A stretch of 64,000 nucleotides of DNA. Source: Gammaproteobacteria bacterium. Its GTDB lineage: Bacteria > Pseudomonadota > Gammaproteobacteria > UBA6429 > Thiohalophilaceae. The notes under the pieces are model-generated. The model saw only the letters and a program-made list of their open reading frames with translations. It searched no databases and had not been told where the DNA came from. Where the stretch lies: positions 1 through 64,000 of the forward strand of contig JACQBC010000014.1 in the NCBI GenBank assembly GCA_016194635.1. The letters run 5' to 3'. Both the position numbers and the translations under genes were made by a program. Below, piece after piece: positions 1 through 9,100 of the stretch; position 1 is the stretch's first letter, and each line of letters begins with the position of its first letter.

Positions 1-288
1 GCTAGACGTAACCCTACCTCATCGGAGCGGTTCAAACCTATCGAAAGGCTACCAGATTCTTTCCAATACGACGCCCCCATGTCGCCGTTGTACGCGTACT
101 GCATCGCTCAATGTATCCAGTATGAAGTCGTGATCCGGCCTGTGGACTATATTGGCTGATTGCATCATTATTTTGTCCACTATCGCGTCCAACGTAACCA
201 CGACTCATTGATAATAAAGAGCCTAAAATAATCTCAATATTAGACAAAATACGAGTTGCTAGTTGATATCATTATTATTAAACGCAGG
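1..288. other. Gene-free edge, probably end of an integrated element
   Basis: No convincing coding region is seen on either strand; short open frames here lack a ribosome site and resemble no family I know. The stretch runs up to the point where a tRNA-Thr 3' half begins. With integration at a tRNA 3' end, the truncated copy marks the distal edge of the element, so this DNA would be element-derived and the element would continue left of the window. No integrase or transposase is visible. This is inference from the tRNA fragment alone. Confidence 0.35.
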
Positions 289-333
289 TTCGTAATCAGT
301 AGGTCATCGGTTCGATTCCGGTCACCGGCACCA
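289..333 (+). tRNA. 3' half of tRNA-Thr(CGT), truncated; att-like scar
   Basis: The segment reads as anticodon loop TTCGTAA (anticodon CGT, 291-293), anticodon-stem 3' strand TCAGT, variable loop AGGTC, a T arm with stem ATCGG/CCGGT around loop TTCGATT, acceptor 3' strand CACCGGC, discriminator A and encoded CCA. The matching 5' acceptor strand (GCCGGTG) and a D arm are absent upstream, so it cannot make a tRNA. Similarity begins at the anticodon loop, which is a usual crossover site for tyrosine integrases that use tRNA genes. The intact gene should lie further left, outside the window. Confidence 0.8.
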
Positions 334-592
334 TTCTCTAAGACCCGTCAATTCGTACCCACTTAAGCAGCAACTCAATCGCAAATCAAACCAACTTTAT
401 TTCGATCCGGTTAATTTCGTGACGCGACAAATACATCATGGTTATTTCCCCTGCCCAACAATCCCCAGCGCTTGAACGATCGCCCACGGTGTGCAGGACA
501 CGCCGCCTTGGGTTGGCTTGCAATCCAGGTGTTGCTGCGGATTTCAATTATGCGCAATCAATCTGCGTGCCGAGTAAATAAACTAAACACTT
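334..592. other. Intergenic, no gene seen
   Basis: About 260 bases between the tRNA remnant and the terminator of the CpxP-like gene. One open frame crosses it but has no ribosome site, reads through the terminator hairpin and has no recognisable domain. Confidence 0.4.
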
Positions 593-634
593 TAAAAAAT
601 AGCAGTGGTACCCGTCGCCCCGGGCACCACTGCT
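593..634 (-). terminator. Rho-independent terminator of the CpxP/Spy-like gene
   Basis: Perfect 9-bp stem AGCAGTGGT/ACCACTGCT (601-609, 626-634) with a further CCC/GGG pairing inside. On the minus strand it is followed by a T-rich tract (complement of 593-599). It lies about 20 bases past the stop codon at 654. Confidence 0.8.
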
Positions 635-653
635 TCAGTACAGATGCCGATGA

Positions 654-1181
654 TTAAGAGGAAGATTCATCATCGTCATCTTGGTACGAGGTAGGTTTCT
701 GATCACGCAACGATTTTAATTTATCCTGTTGTTGCGGGGTTAGAACCTTAAAGATATCCATTCGAGTGGTGGTCATGGCCAACAACACCTGCGTATGCAG
801 TTTGCCTTGCGCCTCGGCCAGCGAGGTTAGCTGAACATTATCGGGTTGATCGGATTGCATGAGCTTACGAAACTGACCACGGTTGTCCCGCACCTTGTCG
901 CGTAATGCTTGCAGGGTGATGCGATTTTGTTTTGCAATTAAACGGATCTGCGAGGTCTGATCGGGTGTTAATTCCAGCACCTTAGCCATGCGCCTCAAGC
1001 GATGGCCAAGATCCATTCCAAACATGCCGGGACGCCATCCCGGTGCTCCGTGTTGCTCATGGGTATGGCAATCGCGGAAACCATAGGTAGTATGACCGTT
1101 ATCATCGTCCTCGGGATGGGCGATCCCTGCACCGTAGAGCGATACCCCGCCCAGCAGGGCTACGATCATTGCCTTATTCAT
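654..1181 (-). CDS. CpxP/Spy-family periplasmic chaperone-like protein
   Basis: 175 aa with an N-terminal signal peptide (hydrophobic to about residue 20) followed by an acidic and His-containing segment. The mature part is helical and carries the two LTxxQ-type signatures of the CpxP/Spy family: LTPDQ near residue 75 and LTPQQ near 150. In that family the protein is a cradle-shaped periplasmic dimer that binds misfolded proteins and, for CpxP, restrains CpxA. Start ATG at 1181 follows GGAGGT. It is divergent from cpxRA with phased GTAAA boxes between, the same arrangement as cpxP/cpxRA of enterics. That context favours a CpxP role over Spy or a metal-resistance homologue, but the distinction is not certain from sequence. 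Confidence 0.8.
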   Translation of the reverse strand: MNKAMIVALLGGVSLYGAGIAHPEDDDNGHTTYGFRDCHTHEQHGAPGWRPGMFGMDLGHRLRRMAKVLELTPDQTSQIRLIAKQNRITLQALRDKVRDNRGQFRKLMQSDQPDNVQLTSLAEAQGKLHTQVLLAMTTTRMDIFKVLTPQQQDKLKSLRDQKPTSYQDDDDESSS

Positions 1182-1303
1182 GTTTCCTTACCTCCAGGGT
1201 TGATTCAGGGTTGCAGCCGTCATGTCGGGTTAAGGCTCGACTTGATTTCACAAGGTGTGTGATTAGCCTACCCAATATTGACGTCAAGGTGGGCAAAGCC
1301 GAG

Positions 1304-1337
1304 GTAAAATTGTGTAAAGATTTGTAAAGCCAGTAAA
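1304..1337 (+). promoter_or_regulatory. Four phased GTAAA motifs, probable CpxR operator
   Basis: GTAAA occurs at 1304, 1314, 1324 and 1333, with spacers of 5, 5 and 4 bases. The described CpxR-binding consensus is GTAAA-N5-GTAAA, so this is two to three overlapping boxes on one face of the helix. It lies in the divergent promoter region between the CpxP-like gene and cpxRA, about 50 bases before the cpxR start. This points to autoregulation of cpxRA together with control of the chaperone gene. Confidence 0.8.
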
Positions 1338-1384
1338 GTTAGGCTTATCCATGCCAACACTCTGTGGCAGGATATACTTTCGCC

Positions 1385-2089
1385 ATGACCTCAATATTAC
1401 TCGCCGATGATGATGTTGAATTAACCCAGATGATAACCGAGTATCTGGCGCAAGAAGGTTTTGCCGTCGATACCGCGCACGACGGTAAGACCGCCTTGCA
1501 TAAAGCGATTCATGGCAATTACGCCGTCATGATTCTGGATGTGATGATGCCGCAACTCAATGGTTTTGACGTCTTGCGCCAATTGCGGGTACAGGCGCAA
1601 CTCCCAGTACTGATGCTCACCGCGCGCGGTGAGGACGTTGATAGCATCGTAGGACTGGAATTGGGCGCGGATGATTACCTCGCCAAGCCGTGTAATCCGC
1701 GGGTTTTGGTGGCGCGCTTACGCGCTATTCTGCGCCGCAGTGATTCGCTCCCCGCGGCGCAGAGTACCCCTAACGGCGATTGCTTGGTGGTGGGGGATAT
1801 CGAATTACAAATCAGTGCACGGCGGGTGTTGCTCATGGGCCAGCCCGTGGTCATGACGAGCACCGAATATAGCGTGCTCGAATTGTTGCTGCGTGACGCC
1901 GGCCGCGTCATTTCCAAACAACAATTATGCGAGCGCGCCCTGGGCCGCGAAATAAACCGTTACGATCGCAGCCTCGATATGCACGTGAGTAATCTACGAC
2001 GTAAACTGGGCGTCCTGCCCGACGGTCAAGAACGGATTAAAACCGTGCGCGGGATCGGGTATCAATACACGGTGCCGGTACATGCATAG
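1385..2089 (+). CDS. cpxR: CpxR-type response regulator (OmpR/PhoB family)
   Basis: 234 aa. Receiver domain at residues 1-120 with acidic pocket LADDD (7-10), phospho-acceptor Asp52 in MILDVMMP and the conserved Lys in DYLAKP. A C-terminal winged-helix OmpR-type DNA-binding domain ends in VRGIGYQY. It is predicted to bind the GTAAA boxes upstream when phosphorylated by the overlapping kinase. I chose ATG 1385 because the protein then begins MTSILLADDD as in CpxR homologues; an in-frame GTG at 1364 would add seven residues. The stop overlaps the cpxA start by 8 bases, indicating translational coupling. Confidence 0.88.
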   Translation: MTSILLADDDVELTQMITEYLAQEGFAVDTAHDGKTALHKAIHGNYAVMILDVMMPQLNGFDVLRQLRVQAQLPVLMLTARGEDVDSIVGLELGADDYLAKPCNPRVLVARLRAILRRSDSLPAAQSTPNGDCLVVGDIELQISARRVLLMGQPVVMTSTEYSVLELLLRDAGRVISKQQLCERALGREINRYDRSLDMHVSNLRRKLGVLPDGQERIKTVRGIGYQYTVPVHA

Positions 2090-3464
2090 TCTGTTCTTAA
2101 AAATCTTCTTGTCATTCTGGATCGCACTGATTGTGTTCTCGGGATTATCCTTATGGGCCACCTCCCACTATTTAGACACGGTCCGTTCCGAAGAGGTCTC
2201 TACCCGTCCCTGGCAACGTTTGATGTTGTATCTGCATGAGGCCCAAACCATCGCCAACGATACCGGTGAAGAGGGTTTGCGCCAATGGTTAACCCAATTA
2301 GATGAACGCGAGGCGATCCCATTTTATTTATTGGATAATAGAGGACATGACCTACTGCGCCGATCCGTGCCTACCCGGATCCAATCGCTTTTCCAGACAG
2401 TCTCACACCTGCCCCATCCGCGTACCATTAACGAGCGGGAAAACGACCAGGAATACCCTCTGCACCACCGTCCGATCGTTATCGTGCAGGGACATTATTA
2501 TCGACTGGTGCCGGATTATCTCAGCGTCACCTTGGGACGAGTGCTCAAACGGCCACGGCTGATCGGCGTGCCGTTGATTATCGCGGCCTTGGTAAGCGGT
2601 TTGGTATGTTTGATACTGGCGCGGTATCTAAGCCTACCGATTCTGCGTTTACAACACGCCAGCCGGCGTCTGGCCGCGGGCGATCTAAGTTTGCGGGTTG
2701 CCCCCACGATGGGTAAACGCAAAGATGAAATCGCGCAACTGGCGCTGGATTTCGACCACATGGCCGAACAGTTAGAACGGTTGATCAATTCGCACAAGCA
2801 ACTGCTGCGCGATGCCTCGCACGAATTGCGCTCACCCTTGGCGCGCTTGCAAGTCGCCATGGGGTTGGTCCGACAACGCGGTGATAGACCCAACGCGGCG
2901 GATATCGACCGGATGGAACGCGAAACCGAACGGCTCAATGATCTGGTTGGACAGCTGTTGTCGTTATCGCGCTTAGAAGCCGGTATTTTCGCCGTAGACC
3001 GGGAACCCATTGACATGGCCGATTTGATCCGCACCATCGCCGATGACGCCGCGTTCGAGGCCCACGCCATGCAACGCGATGTCGTGGTAACCCAGCTCCA
3101 TCCGCTAAAAATCATCGGCGATAGCATTCTCTTGCACAGCGCCATCGAAAACGTGGTGCGCAATGCGATTCGTTATACAGCCCCAGGCACGGCGGTGGAA
3201 TTATCCTTTGAACCAACAACACAGCGCCCGGGTTGGGCCACACTGCGGATCCGCGATCACGGACCGGGTATACCCGCTACCATGTTAACGCGTATCTTTG
3301 AACCCTTTGTGCGGGTCAGTGAGGCACGCGATCGTCCCAGCGGCGGTTATGGCCTGGGTTTGGCTATCGCACAACGTGCAGTACGCCTGCACGGAGGCGA
3401 AATGCAGGCGCGTAATGAAACAGAAGGCGGCTTGAGTATCCTGATCCATTTGCCCACGAGTTAG
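2082..3464 (+). CDS. cpxA: CpxA-type membrane sensor histidine kinase
   Basis: 460 aa inner-membrane kinase. TM1 spans about 8-28 and TM2 about 160-180, enclosing a periplasmic sensor of roughly 130 residues. A HAMP linker (about 180-235) leads to the HisKA helix with phospho-acceptor His247 in ASHELRSPL. The ATP-binding domain shows the N box (NVVRNAIRY), G1 (DHGPGI), the F box and G2 (GYGLGLAIA). It partners with the response regulator just upstream, overlapping it by 8 bases. Predicted role: sensing envelope stress, with the divergent CpxP-like protein as inhibitor. The periplasmic domain is too divergent to prove the Cpx signal by eye. Confidence 0.85.
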   Translation: MHSLFLKIFLSFWIALIVFSGLSLWATSHYLDTVRSEEVSTRPWQRLMLYLHEAQTIANDTGEEGLRQWLTQLDEREAIPFYLLDNRGHDLLRRSVPTRIQSLFQTVSHLPHPRTINERENDQEYPLHHRPIVIVQGHYYRLVPDYLSVTLGRVLKRPRLIGVPLIIAALVSGLVCLILARYLSLPILRLQHASRRLAAGDLSLRVAPTMGKRKDEIAQLALDFDHMAEQLERLINSHKQLLRDASHELRSPLARLQVAMGLVRQRGDRPNAADIDRMERETERLNDLVGQLLSLSRLEAGIFAVDREPIDMADLIRTIADDAAFEAHAMQRDVVVTQLHPLKIIGDSILLHSAIENVVRNAIRYTAPGTAVELSFEPTTQRPGWATLRIRDHGPGIPATMLTRIFEPFVRVSEARDRPSGGYGLGLAIAQRAVRLHGGEMQARNETEGGLSILIHLPTS

Positions 3465-3546
3465 CGCTTATCCCCTGCCATTGCTGAACTTTGCGTATTC
3501 CCCCGCAGTCGAAACCAGGCAACATTAATTTTTATGGGCATGGGTC

Positions 3547-4122
3547 ATGGACTATTCACTAAAACGGGTTTTACCCCTAAGAGTACTCACCTTGCTTAGT
3601 CTGATCGTTGTGCTGCTAAACGGTTGTTCTACACCGGCATACACCTTGGTATCGCAACCCAGCGCCAGTCCTCCGCCCCCCAGCACGCAGATTTATTTCT
3701 ACCCCACCCATGGGCAAACCAAACCACAACAAGATCGTGATCGTTATGAATGTTATTTATGGGCGACCAAACAGTCGGGGTTCAACCCCAGCCAGGCGGG
3801 CCTGGCGCCCCACCAGCGGATTGAAGTAAAGCCGGTGTCGCCGCCAGGAACCGATACCGCCGCGGGGGCCATCGGCGGTGCCGTAGTGGGTTCGCTACTG
3901 TCCTCGCCGCACGATAATGGTCAAGGCATGGTGTTTGGGGCTATTACCGGGGGATTATTAGGCGCCGCGTCGGATGCGGCGCGACAGCAACAAACTGAAC
4001 AGTTACAACAACATTTTGATGCTAACGATGCACAGCAATACGCCCGCTTGGAGCAACAGGCACGCGCTTATCGCCGCGCCATGTCGGCTTGTTTGGAAGG
4101 GCGGGGTTATTCGGTGCAATAA
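3547..4122 (+). CDS. Glycine-zipper lipoprotein with Cys motif pair
   Basis: 191 aa. Lipoprotein signal peptide with lipobox LLNGC (Cys27), then a Pro-rich linker. Two zones, 48-82 (QIYFYP..GQT, DRYEC with Cys69, W, KQSGFNPSQ) and 173-191 (YRRAMSACLEGRGYSVQ, Cys182), recur in the next gene. Between them sits a glycine zipper (about 103-146, GxxxGxxxG spacing), typical of two-helix hairpins that insert in membranes. The paired cysteines could form a disulfide in the periplasm. It is 82 bases after cpxA and 18 before the next CDS. Function unknown; an envelope-integrity role under Cpx control is inference. Confidence 0.7.
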   Translation: MDYSLKRVLPLRVLTLLSLIVVLLNGCSTPAYTLVSQPSASPPPPSTQIYFYPTHGQTKPQQDRDRYECYLWATKQSGFNPSQAGLAPHQRIEVKPVSPPGTDTAAGAIGGAVVGSLLSSPHDNGQGMVFGAITGGLLGAASDAARQQQTEQLQQHFDANDAQQYARLEQQARAYRRAMSACLEGRGYSVQ

Positions 4123-4140
4123 ACCATGGGAGATTTAACC

Positions 4141-4836
4141 ATGACACCCCCTAGGACAATACAACCCAAGCTAACGTTGATCATCGTGTTGAGTATGTTA
4201 TCGGTACTGGTGTATGCCGACCGTGACGATCACGACCGCGGGTTCCGGCACCAAGAACATGTCCAACCGCCAAACAATTTTCATTTTGATCGCCGTTATC
4301 ACCACGATCACGACTATCCACGCTATGGGTATCGCGTGGATCGCTTACCGGAAAGACATTATCGGCTGCACTATCACGATTCGGATTATTATTATTACGG
4401 CGGGGTGTGGTATGAACCTTCGGGTCCAGACTTTGTAGTGGTAACACCCCCCGCGGGAATTGTGGTGGCGTCCTTACCACCCTTTTACACCACATTATGG
4501 GTGGGTGGAACCCCCTATTACTACGCCAATGATATCTATTATATCTGGCAACCGGATCGCAATGGTTATGTTGTGACAGATCCGCCGGCCGGTATAAGCC
4601 AGACGGAACCGCCCTTTCTGGCCGACGAAATTTACATTTATCCTAAAAACGGCCAAACAGAACAACAACAGGCCGATGATCGCTACGAATGTCACCGTTG
4701 GAGTGTCAAGCAAACCGGATATGATCCCACCCAACCCCCAACCAACCTCGCCGCGACCGAGTTAAACCGTAAACGCGAGGGATATCAACGTGCCATGCGC
4801 GCCTGTCTAGAAGGACGAAATTACAGCGTACGTTGA
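4141..4836 (+). CDS. Exported His/Tyr-rich DUF6515-like protein with the same Cys motif pair
   Basis: 231 aa. Hydrophobic signal sequence (11-25) ending near VYA, then a His/Asp/Arg-rich segment (28-82) and a Tyr-rich domain (83-150: YYYYGGVWY, PPAG, YYYANDIYY). This is the pattern of exported DUF6515-type proteins. Residues 162-200 (EIYIYP..GQT, DRYEC with Cys184, KQTGYDPTQ) and 214-231 (YQRAMRACLEGRNYSVR, Cys222) repeat the motif pair of the preceding lipoprotein. ATG 4141 is chosen over 4126 because GGGAG lies 8 bases before it. The His-rich part could bind metal. Function unknown. Confidence 0.7.
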   Translation: MTPPRTIQPKLTLIIVLSMLSVLVYADRDDHDRGFRHQEHVQPPNNFHFDRRYHHDHDYPRYGYRVDRLPERHYRLHYHDSDYYYYGGVWYEPSGPDFVVVTPPAGIVVASLPPFYTTLWVGGTPYYYANDIYYIWQPDRNGYVVTDPPAGISQTEPPFLADEIYIYPKNGQTEQQQADDRYECHRWSVKQTGYDPTQPPTNLAATELNRKREGYQRAMRACLEGRNYSVR

Positions 4837-4870
4837 AGTTACTCAGCCGCAACGGTATAGTCTAGGCGTG

Positions 4871-4884
4871 TTGCCGTGCGGCAA
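4871..4884 (+). promoter_or_regulatory. Small palindrome before the pump operon
   Basis: TTGCCG-TG-CGGCAA is a perfect 6-bp inverted repeat ending just before the GAGG ribosome site of the channel gene. It could be an operator half-pair or a small RNA hairpin affecting initiation from the TTG start. No regulator gene adjoins it. Weak evidence. Confidence 0.25.
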
Positions 4885-4897
4885 ATGAGGTCGCGAA

Positions 4898-6199
4898 TTG
4901 AAGTATCGGTTTGACATGCCGCCTGGATTGGGCCTAATGCTAGTACTGTGTGGCCTGCTAAACCCCACGGCGGGTATCGCTGCAAGCGCGATCACCCTTG
5001 ACGAGTATTACACCGCCGCGCTACAACGCAGTGAAACCATCGCTACCCAATACGAATTGATCCAACAGGCCGAGGAACACTATCAACAGGCCAATGCGGC
5101 ATTACTCCCCACGGTGAGCGGTATCGCCACCTATACCTGGCAAGATCCTCTGCCCCCCAGTAGCCCGCAAACACCCACCAACCTCAGCCACCAACCACTC
5201 AGCAAGATCACCGCGACCCAACCGCTGTTTCGTGGTATGCGCGAGTACGCCGCGTTACGTCAATCCCAAGACCTGGTGGACGGACAAAAACAAGATTACC
5301 GTCAAGCCAGGGTATTATTATTTAAAGATGTGGTACGGAATTTCTACACGCTGTTGGCGTTGGAAAGCGACCTCGCCAATTTTGGTGAAGAGATCCACCT
5401 CAATCAAGAACGCGAAAAAGATATCCGCGCACGGGTGCGGATTGGGCGTTCGCGCAACAGTGAATTACTCAATGTGCAGTCGAATATCAGTACCTTACAG
5501 GCACAGCTGCAACAAGTTCTAGGACAACAACACGTAGCGCGCCAGGTGCTGGCCTTTCAAAGCGGCTTGAGCGCAGACACGGCCTTGCGCGACGTTGAAC
5601 TCCCGCCGGATAAACTTGAACCGATAGCGGAATATTTAGCAAACCTGCCCTTGCGTCCGGATGTGTTGGCTACCGATAAACGTTTGCTGGCCGCGTATGA
5701 AGCGACCAACATCGCCCGTGGCGGGCATTACCCCTCCTTAGATCTGAATGGCAATTATTATTTTGAACGCCCAGGTTACCTGAATGATTCCAAATGGGAC
5801 GTACAACTCGCCTTGACTATCCCCCTGTATGCCGGTGGCAGTATCCAATCCAAACTGCGCGAAGCCAACTCGCAACACAGCCAGGCGATTTTGGCCCATA
5901 GTCAAACCTTGCGTCAGGCCGAACAAGAGATCCGTTCGTTATACCAAAGTGTCAGCGCGGATCTAAACCAACTCAGCGCCTTGAACGACGCCACCCGTCT
6001 GGCCAAAAAAAGTTACCAGGCGCAAGTACAGGAATACCACCTCGGATTAGTCACCACCCTCGATGTGTTACAAGCCTTAAGCAGCTATCAACAAAATCAG
6101 CGTGCTTTGGATCGCGCCCGTTACACCGCCAAGAGTGATTATTTGCAACTGCTCGCCGCCAGCAACCGTCGCGCGCTTACCGCGGTCACTACGCCATGA
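4898..6199 (+). CDS. TolC-family outer-membrane efflux channel
   Basis: 433 aa. Signal peptide (about 10-30), then two homologous halves of long helices separated by strands, as in TolC/OprM outer-membrane factors: motif TLDEYYTAALQRSE near the mature N-terminus, TQPLFRG in half one, LTIPLYAGG and LGLVTTLDVLQAL in half two. No lipobox is evident. The start is TTG 4898, supported by GAGG 7 bases upstream; an ATG 18 bases further on lacks a ribosome site. The stop overlaps the following RND pump by 4 bases (ATGA). It likely forms the exit duct for that pump. No adaptor gene is in this operon. Confidence 0.85.
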   Translation: MKYRFDMPPGLGLMLVLCGLLNPTAGIAASAITLDEYYTAALQRSETIATQYELIQQAEEHYQQANAALLPTVSGIATYTWQDPLPPSSPQTPTNLSHQPLSKITATQPLFRGMREYAALRQSQDLVDGQKQDYRQARVLLFKDVVRNFYTLLALESDLANFGEEIHLNQEREKDIRARVRIGRSRNSELLNVQSNISTLQAQLQQVLGQQHVARQVLAFQSGLSADTALRDVELPPDKLEPIAEYLANLPLRPDVLATDKRLLAAYEATNIARGGHYPSLDLNGNYYFERPGYLNDSKWDVQLALTIPLYAGGSIQSKLREANSQHSQAILAHSQTLRQAEQEIRSLYQSVSADLNQLSALNDATRLAKKSYQAQVQEYHLGLVTTLDVLQALSSYQQNQRALDRARYTAKSDYLQLLAASNRRALTAVTTP

Positions 6200-9100
6200 C
6201 CCTGTCGGATATTTCAATTCGCCGCCCGGTGTTTGCCTGGATGCTGATGGCTGCCTTGATTGTCTTTGGTCTATTGTCGGCATCGCGGATGGGTATCAGT
6301 CAGTTACCGGACGTGGATTTTCCGGTGGTGACAATTTCGCTCACCTATACCGGGGCCGCACCTGAAGTAGTTGAAACCAATGTGGTCGATATCCTAGAAG
6401 ATGCCGTGATGACCGTGGAAGGGGTGCGTAATGTTACCTCCACCTCCCGTTATGGGGCGGCGACGATTACCGTGGAATTTGAACTCACGCGTAACATCGC
6501 CGACGCCTTGCAAGAAGTCCAGACCAAGGTATCGGCCGCGCAACGCAATTTACCCGCGGATATCGACCCGCCGGTGATAAGTAAATCCAATCCCGAAGAC
6601 CAACCCATCCTATGGATGGCGCTCACCAGTGATCGACATTCGCCGCGTGAACTCATGCGGTATGTCAAGGACTCCCTCAAAGATCGGTTTTCCTCGGTCA
6701 GCGGTGTGGGCGAGATCCTGTATGGAGGTTACGTCGACCCTAACTTACGGGTCTGGGTACACGGTAATGCCCTGAATCATTATGACCTCGCGGTCAGCGA
6801 TGTTATCAACGCGATTCGCGCCGAACACACGGAATTGCCCGCCGGACAGATCACCACCGCGCGCAAGGAATACGATGTGCGCACCCTGGGTGAAACCACC
6901 AATCCGCAAGAATTCGGACACATCGTGGTAAATCAACGCGGCGGGCAACCGGTGTATTCGCGTATCTTACTCAATCAAGTCGCTACGATAGAAGACGGTC
7001 TGGATGACGTTCACCGCATTTCGCGCGCCAACGGAGTACGCGCGGTGGGCATCGGTATCCGCAAACAACGCGGCTCCAATGCGGTCGAGGTCGCGCACCT
7101 GGTAAAAGCGCGCATGGCGCAGGTCGCTAAACAATTACCCACCGGCATGAAGATCGATGTCAACTTTGATACCACGCAATTTATTGAAGACTCGGTGAAC
7201 GAATTTAAATTTGCCCTGGTCATGTCCGCCCTGGTGACTTCGTTGGTATGCTGGCTATTTCTAGGTAGTTGGACCGCCACCCTCAATGTGTTACTGGCCA
7301 TCCCGACCTCGATCATCGGCACATTTACCTTTTTATATTTCTTTGGATTTACCTTAAATACGTTTACGTTATTGGGTTTGAGTTTGGCCATTGGCATCGT
7401 CGTCGATGACGCCATCATGGTGTTAGAAAATATTGTGCGCCACCAGGAAATGGGTGAAGACCGGATCCAAGCCGCGCTCAACGGCACGCGACAGGTTAGC
7501 TTCGCGGCCTTGGCCGCGACCCTGGCGGTGGTCGCGATCTTTTTACCGGTGGCCTTCATGAGTGGGGTGATCGGTAAATTTTTCTTTCAGTTTGGCGTCA
7601 CCATGACGGCCGCAGTATTACTGTCCTTGCTGGAGGCCCTGACCCTAACCTCGATGCGTGCCTCTCAATTCGTCGAGGCCGGTAGCCGCAGCTCGCGCGT
7701 GGGCCGTGCCGCGGATAATACTTTCCGCTGGCTGGCGCGGCGTTACCATCAAATCCTCACCCATAGCTTGCGTCATCCCTGGATAGTAATTGCCGGTTCG
7801 CTGATCTTCTTTGGCGCGTCGTTTATGGCATTAACCCGGGTCAATAAGGAATTTATGCCGGTGCAGGACCAAAGCACCTTCGTGGTACGGGCCCAGACGC
7901 CAATTGATTCCTCGCTGGAATATACCGATAGCCTAAGTCGCCAAGCGGAAACCTTGCTTCTGACGCGACCCGAGGTGCGGCGGGTGTTTTCCGCGGTCGG
8001 AGGATTTGGTACTGGCGGTCAATCTAATTTATTTAATTTGTTTGTCAGCATGAAACCCCGCGGCGAACGCGGCATCGACCCCACGCTGGGACACGAACTG
8101 AGTCAACAAGAATTAATGGACATCACGCGCCAGGGCCTGCGCAAATTAAAATTGCGGGTCTCGATCCAGGATCTATCCCAACGCGGCTTCACCGCGTCGC
8201 GGGGTTATCCAGTGGAATTCACCATCCAAGGGCGTGACTGGGATCAACTTACCCGCTACGCCGAGACTATCATGGCGAAACTCAACGCCACTGGATTGGT
8301 GACCGACACCGATAATGATTATTTACTGGGTAAACCCGAGATCCGGGTGATCCCCGATCGGCAACGGGCCGCGGAACGTGGCGTCAGCATTCAGGCCATC
8401 GCCCAAACCGTCAACGCCATGGTGGGCGGGGTTGTCGCCGCGCAATATTCCTCCGGCGGCCACCGTTATGACGTACGGGTACGATTGCGCGAGGAAGAGC
8501 TTGATCGCGGCGCGCAGATCCAAAAATTATACGTGCGCAATAACCGCGGCGAACTGGTACGGCTCGCCGACGTGGTTACCATCAAACAAGGCACCAGCCT
8601 GGCGCAAATCAACCGCAACGACCGCGAACGCGCCGTGAAAATATTTGCCAATATTGCCCCGGGGAAATCCCAACAACAGGCGCTGGCCAGCGCACGCAGC
8701 ATTGCCAGCGAGGTATTACCCCCCGAGTACCGCGTGATCTTTACCGGTGGATCGCAGGCATTCCAAGAATCCTTCGCGAGCCTATGGTTTGTTCTATTGC
8801 TCGGGATTGTAGTGGCCTATATGGTACTCGCCTCGCAGTTCAACAGTTTCATTCATCCGGTTACCGTGTTAATGGCCTTACCCTTTAGCGCCTCCGGCGC
8901 GTTTCTAACCTTGTGGATGTTTGGTCACTCGCTCAATATCTTCAGTTTTATTGGATTGATCTTGCTGATGGGCATTGTAAAAAAGAATTCGATCTTGCTG
9001 GTGGATTTTACCAATCAAGTGCGCGAACGCGGCACGGCCAGTATTCGTGATGCCTTACTCGAAGCCTGCCCGATCCGCCTGCGGCCGATCTTGATGACTT

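Noticed and set aside
472-657. 61-codon plus-strand ORF
   Set aside because: It reads through the terminator of the opposite gene, has no ribosome site and no domain.
2516-3163. 215-codon minus-strand ORF
   Set aside because: It is exactly antisense to cpxA, with Arg/Ser/Cys-rich shadow composition.
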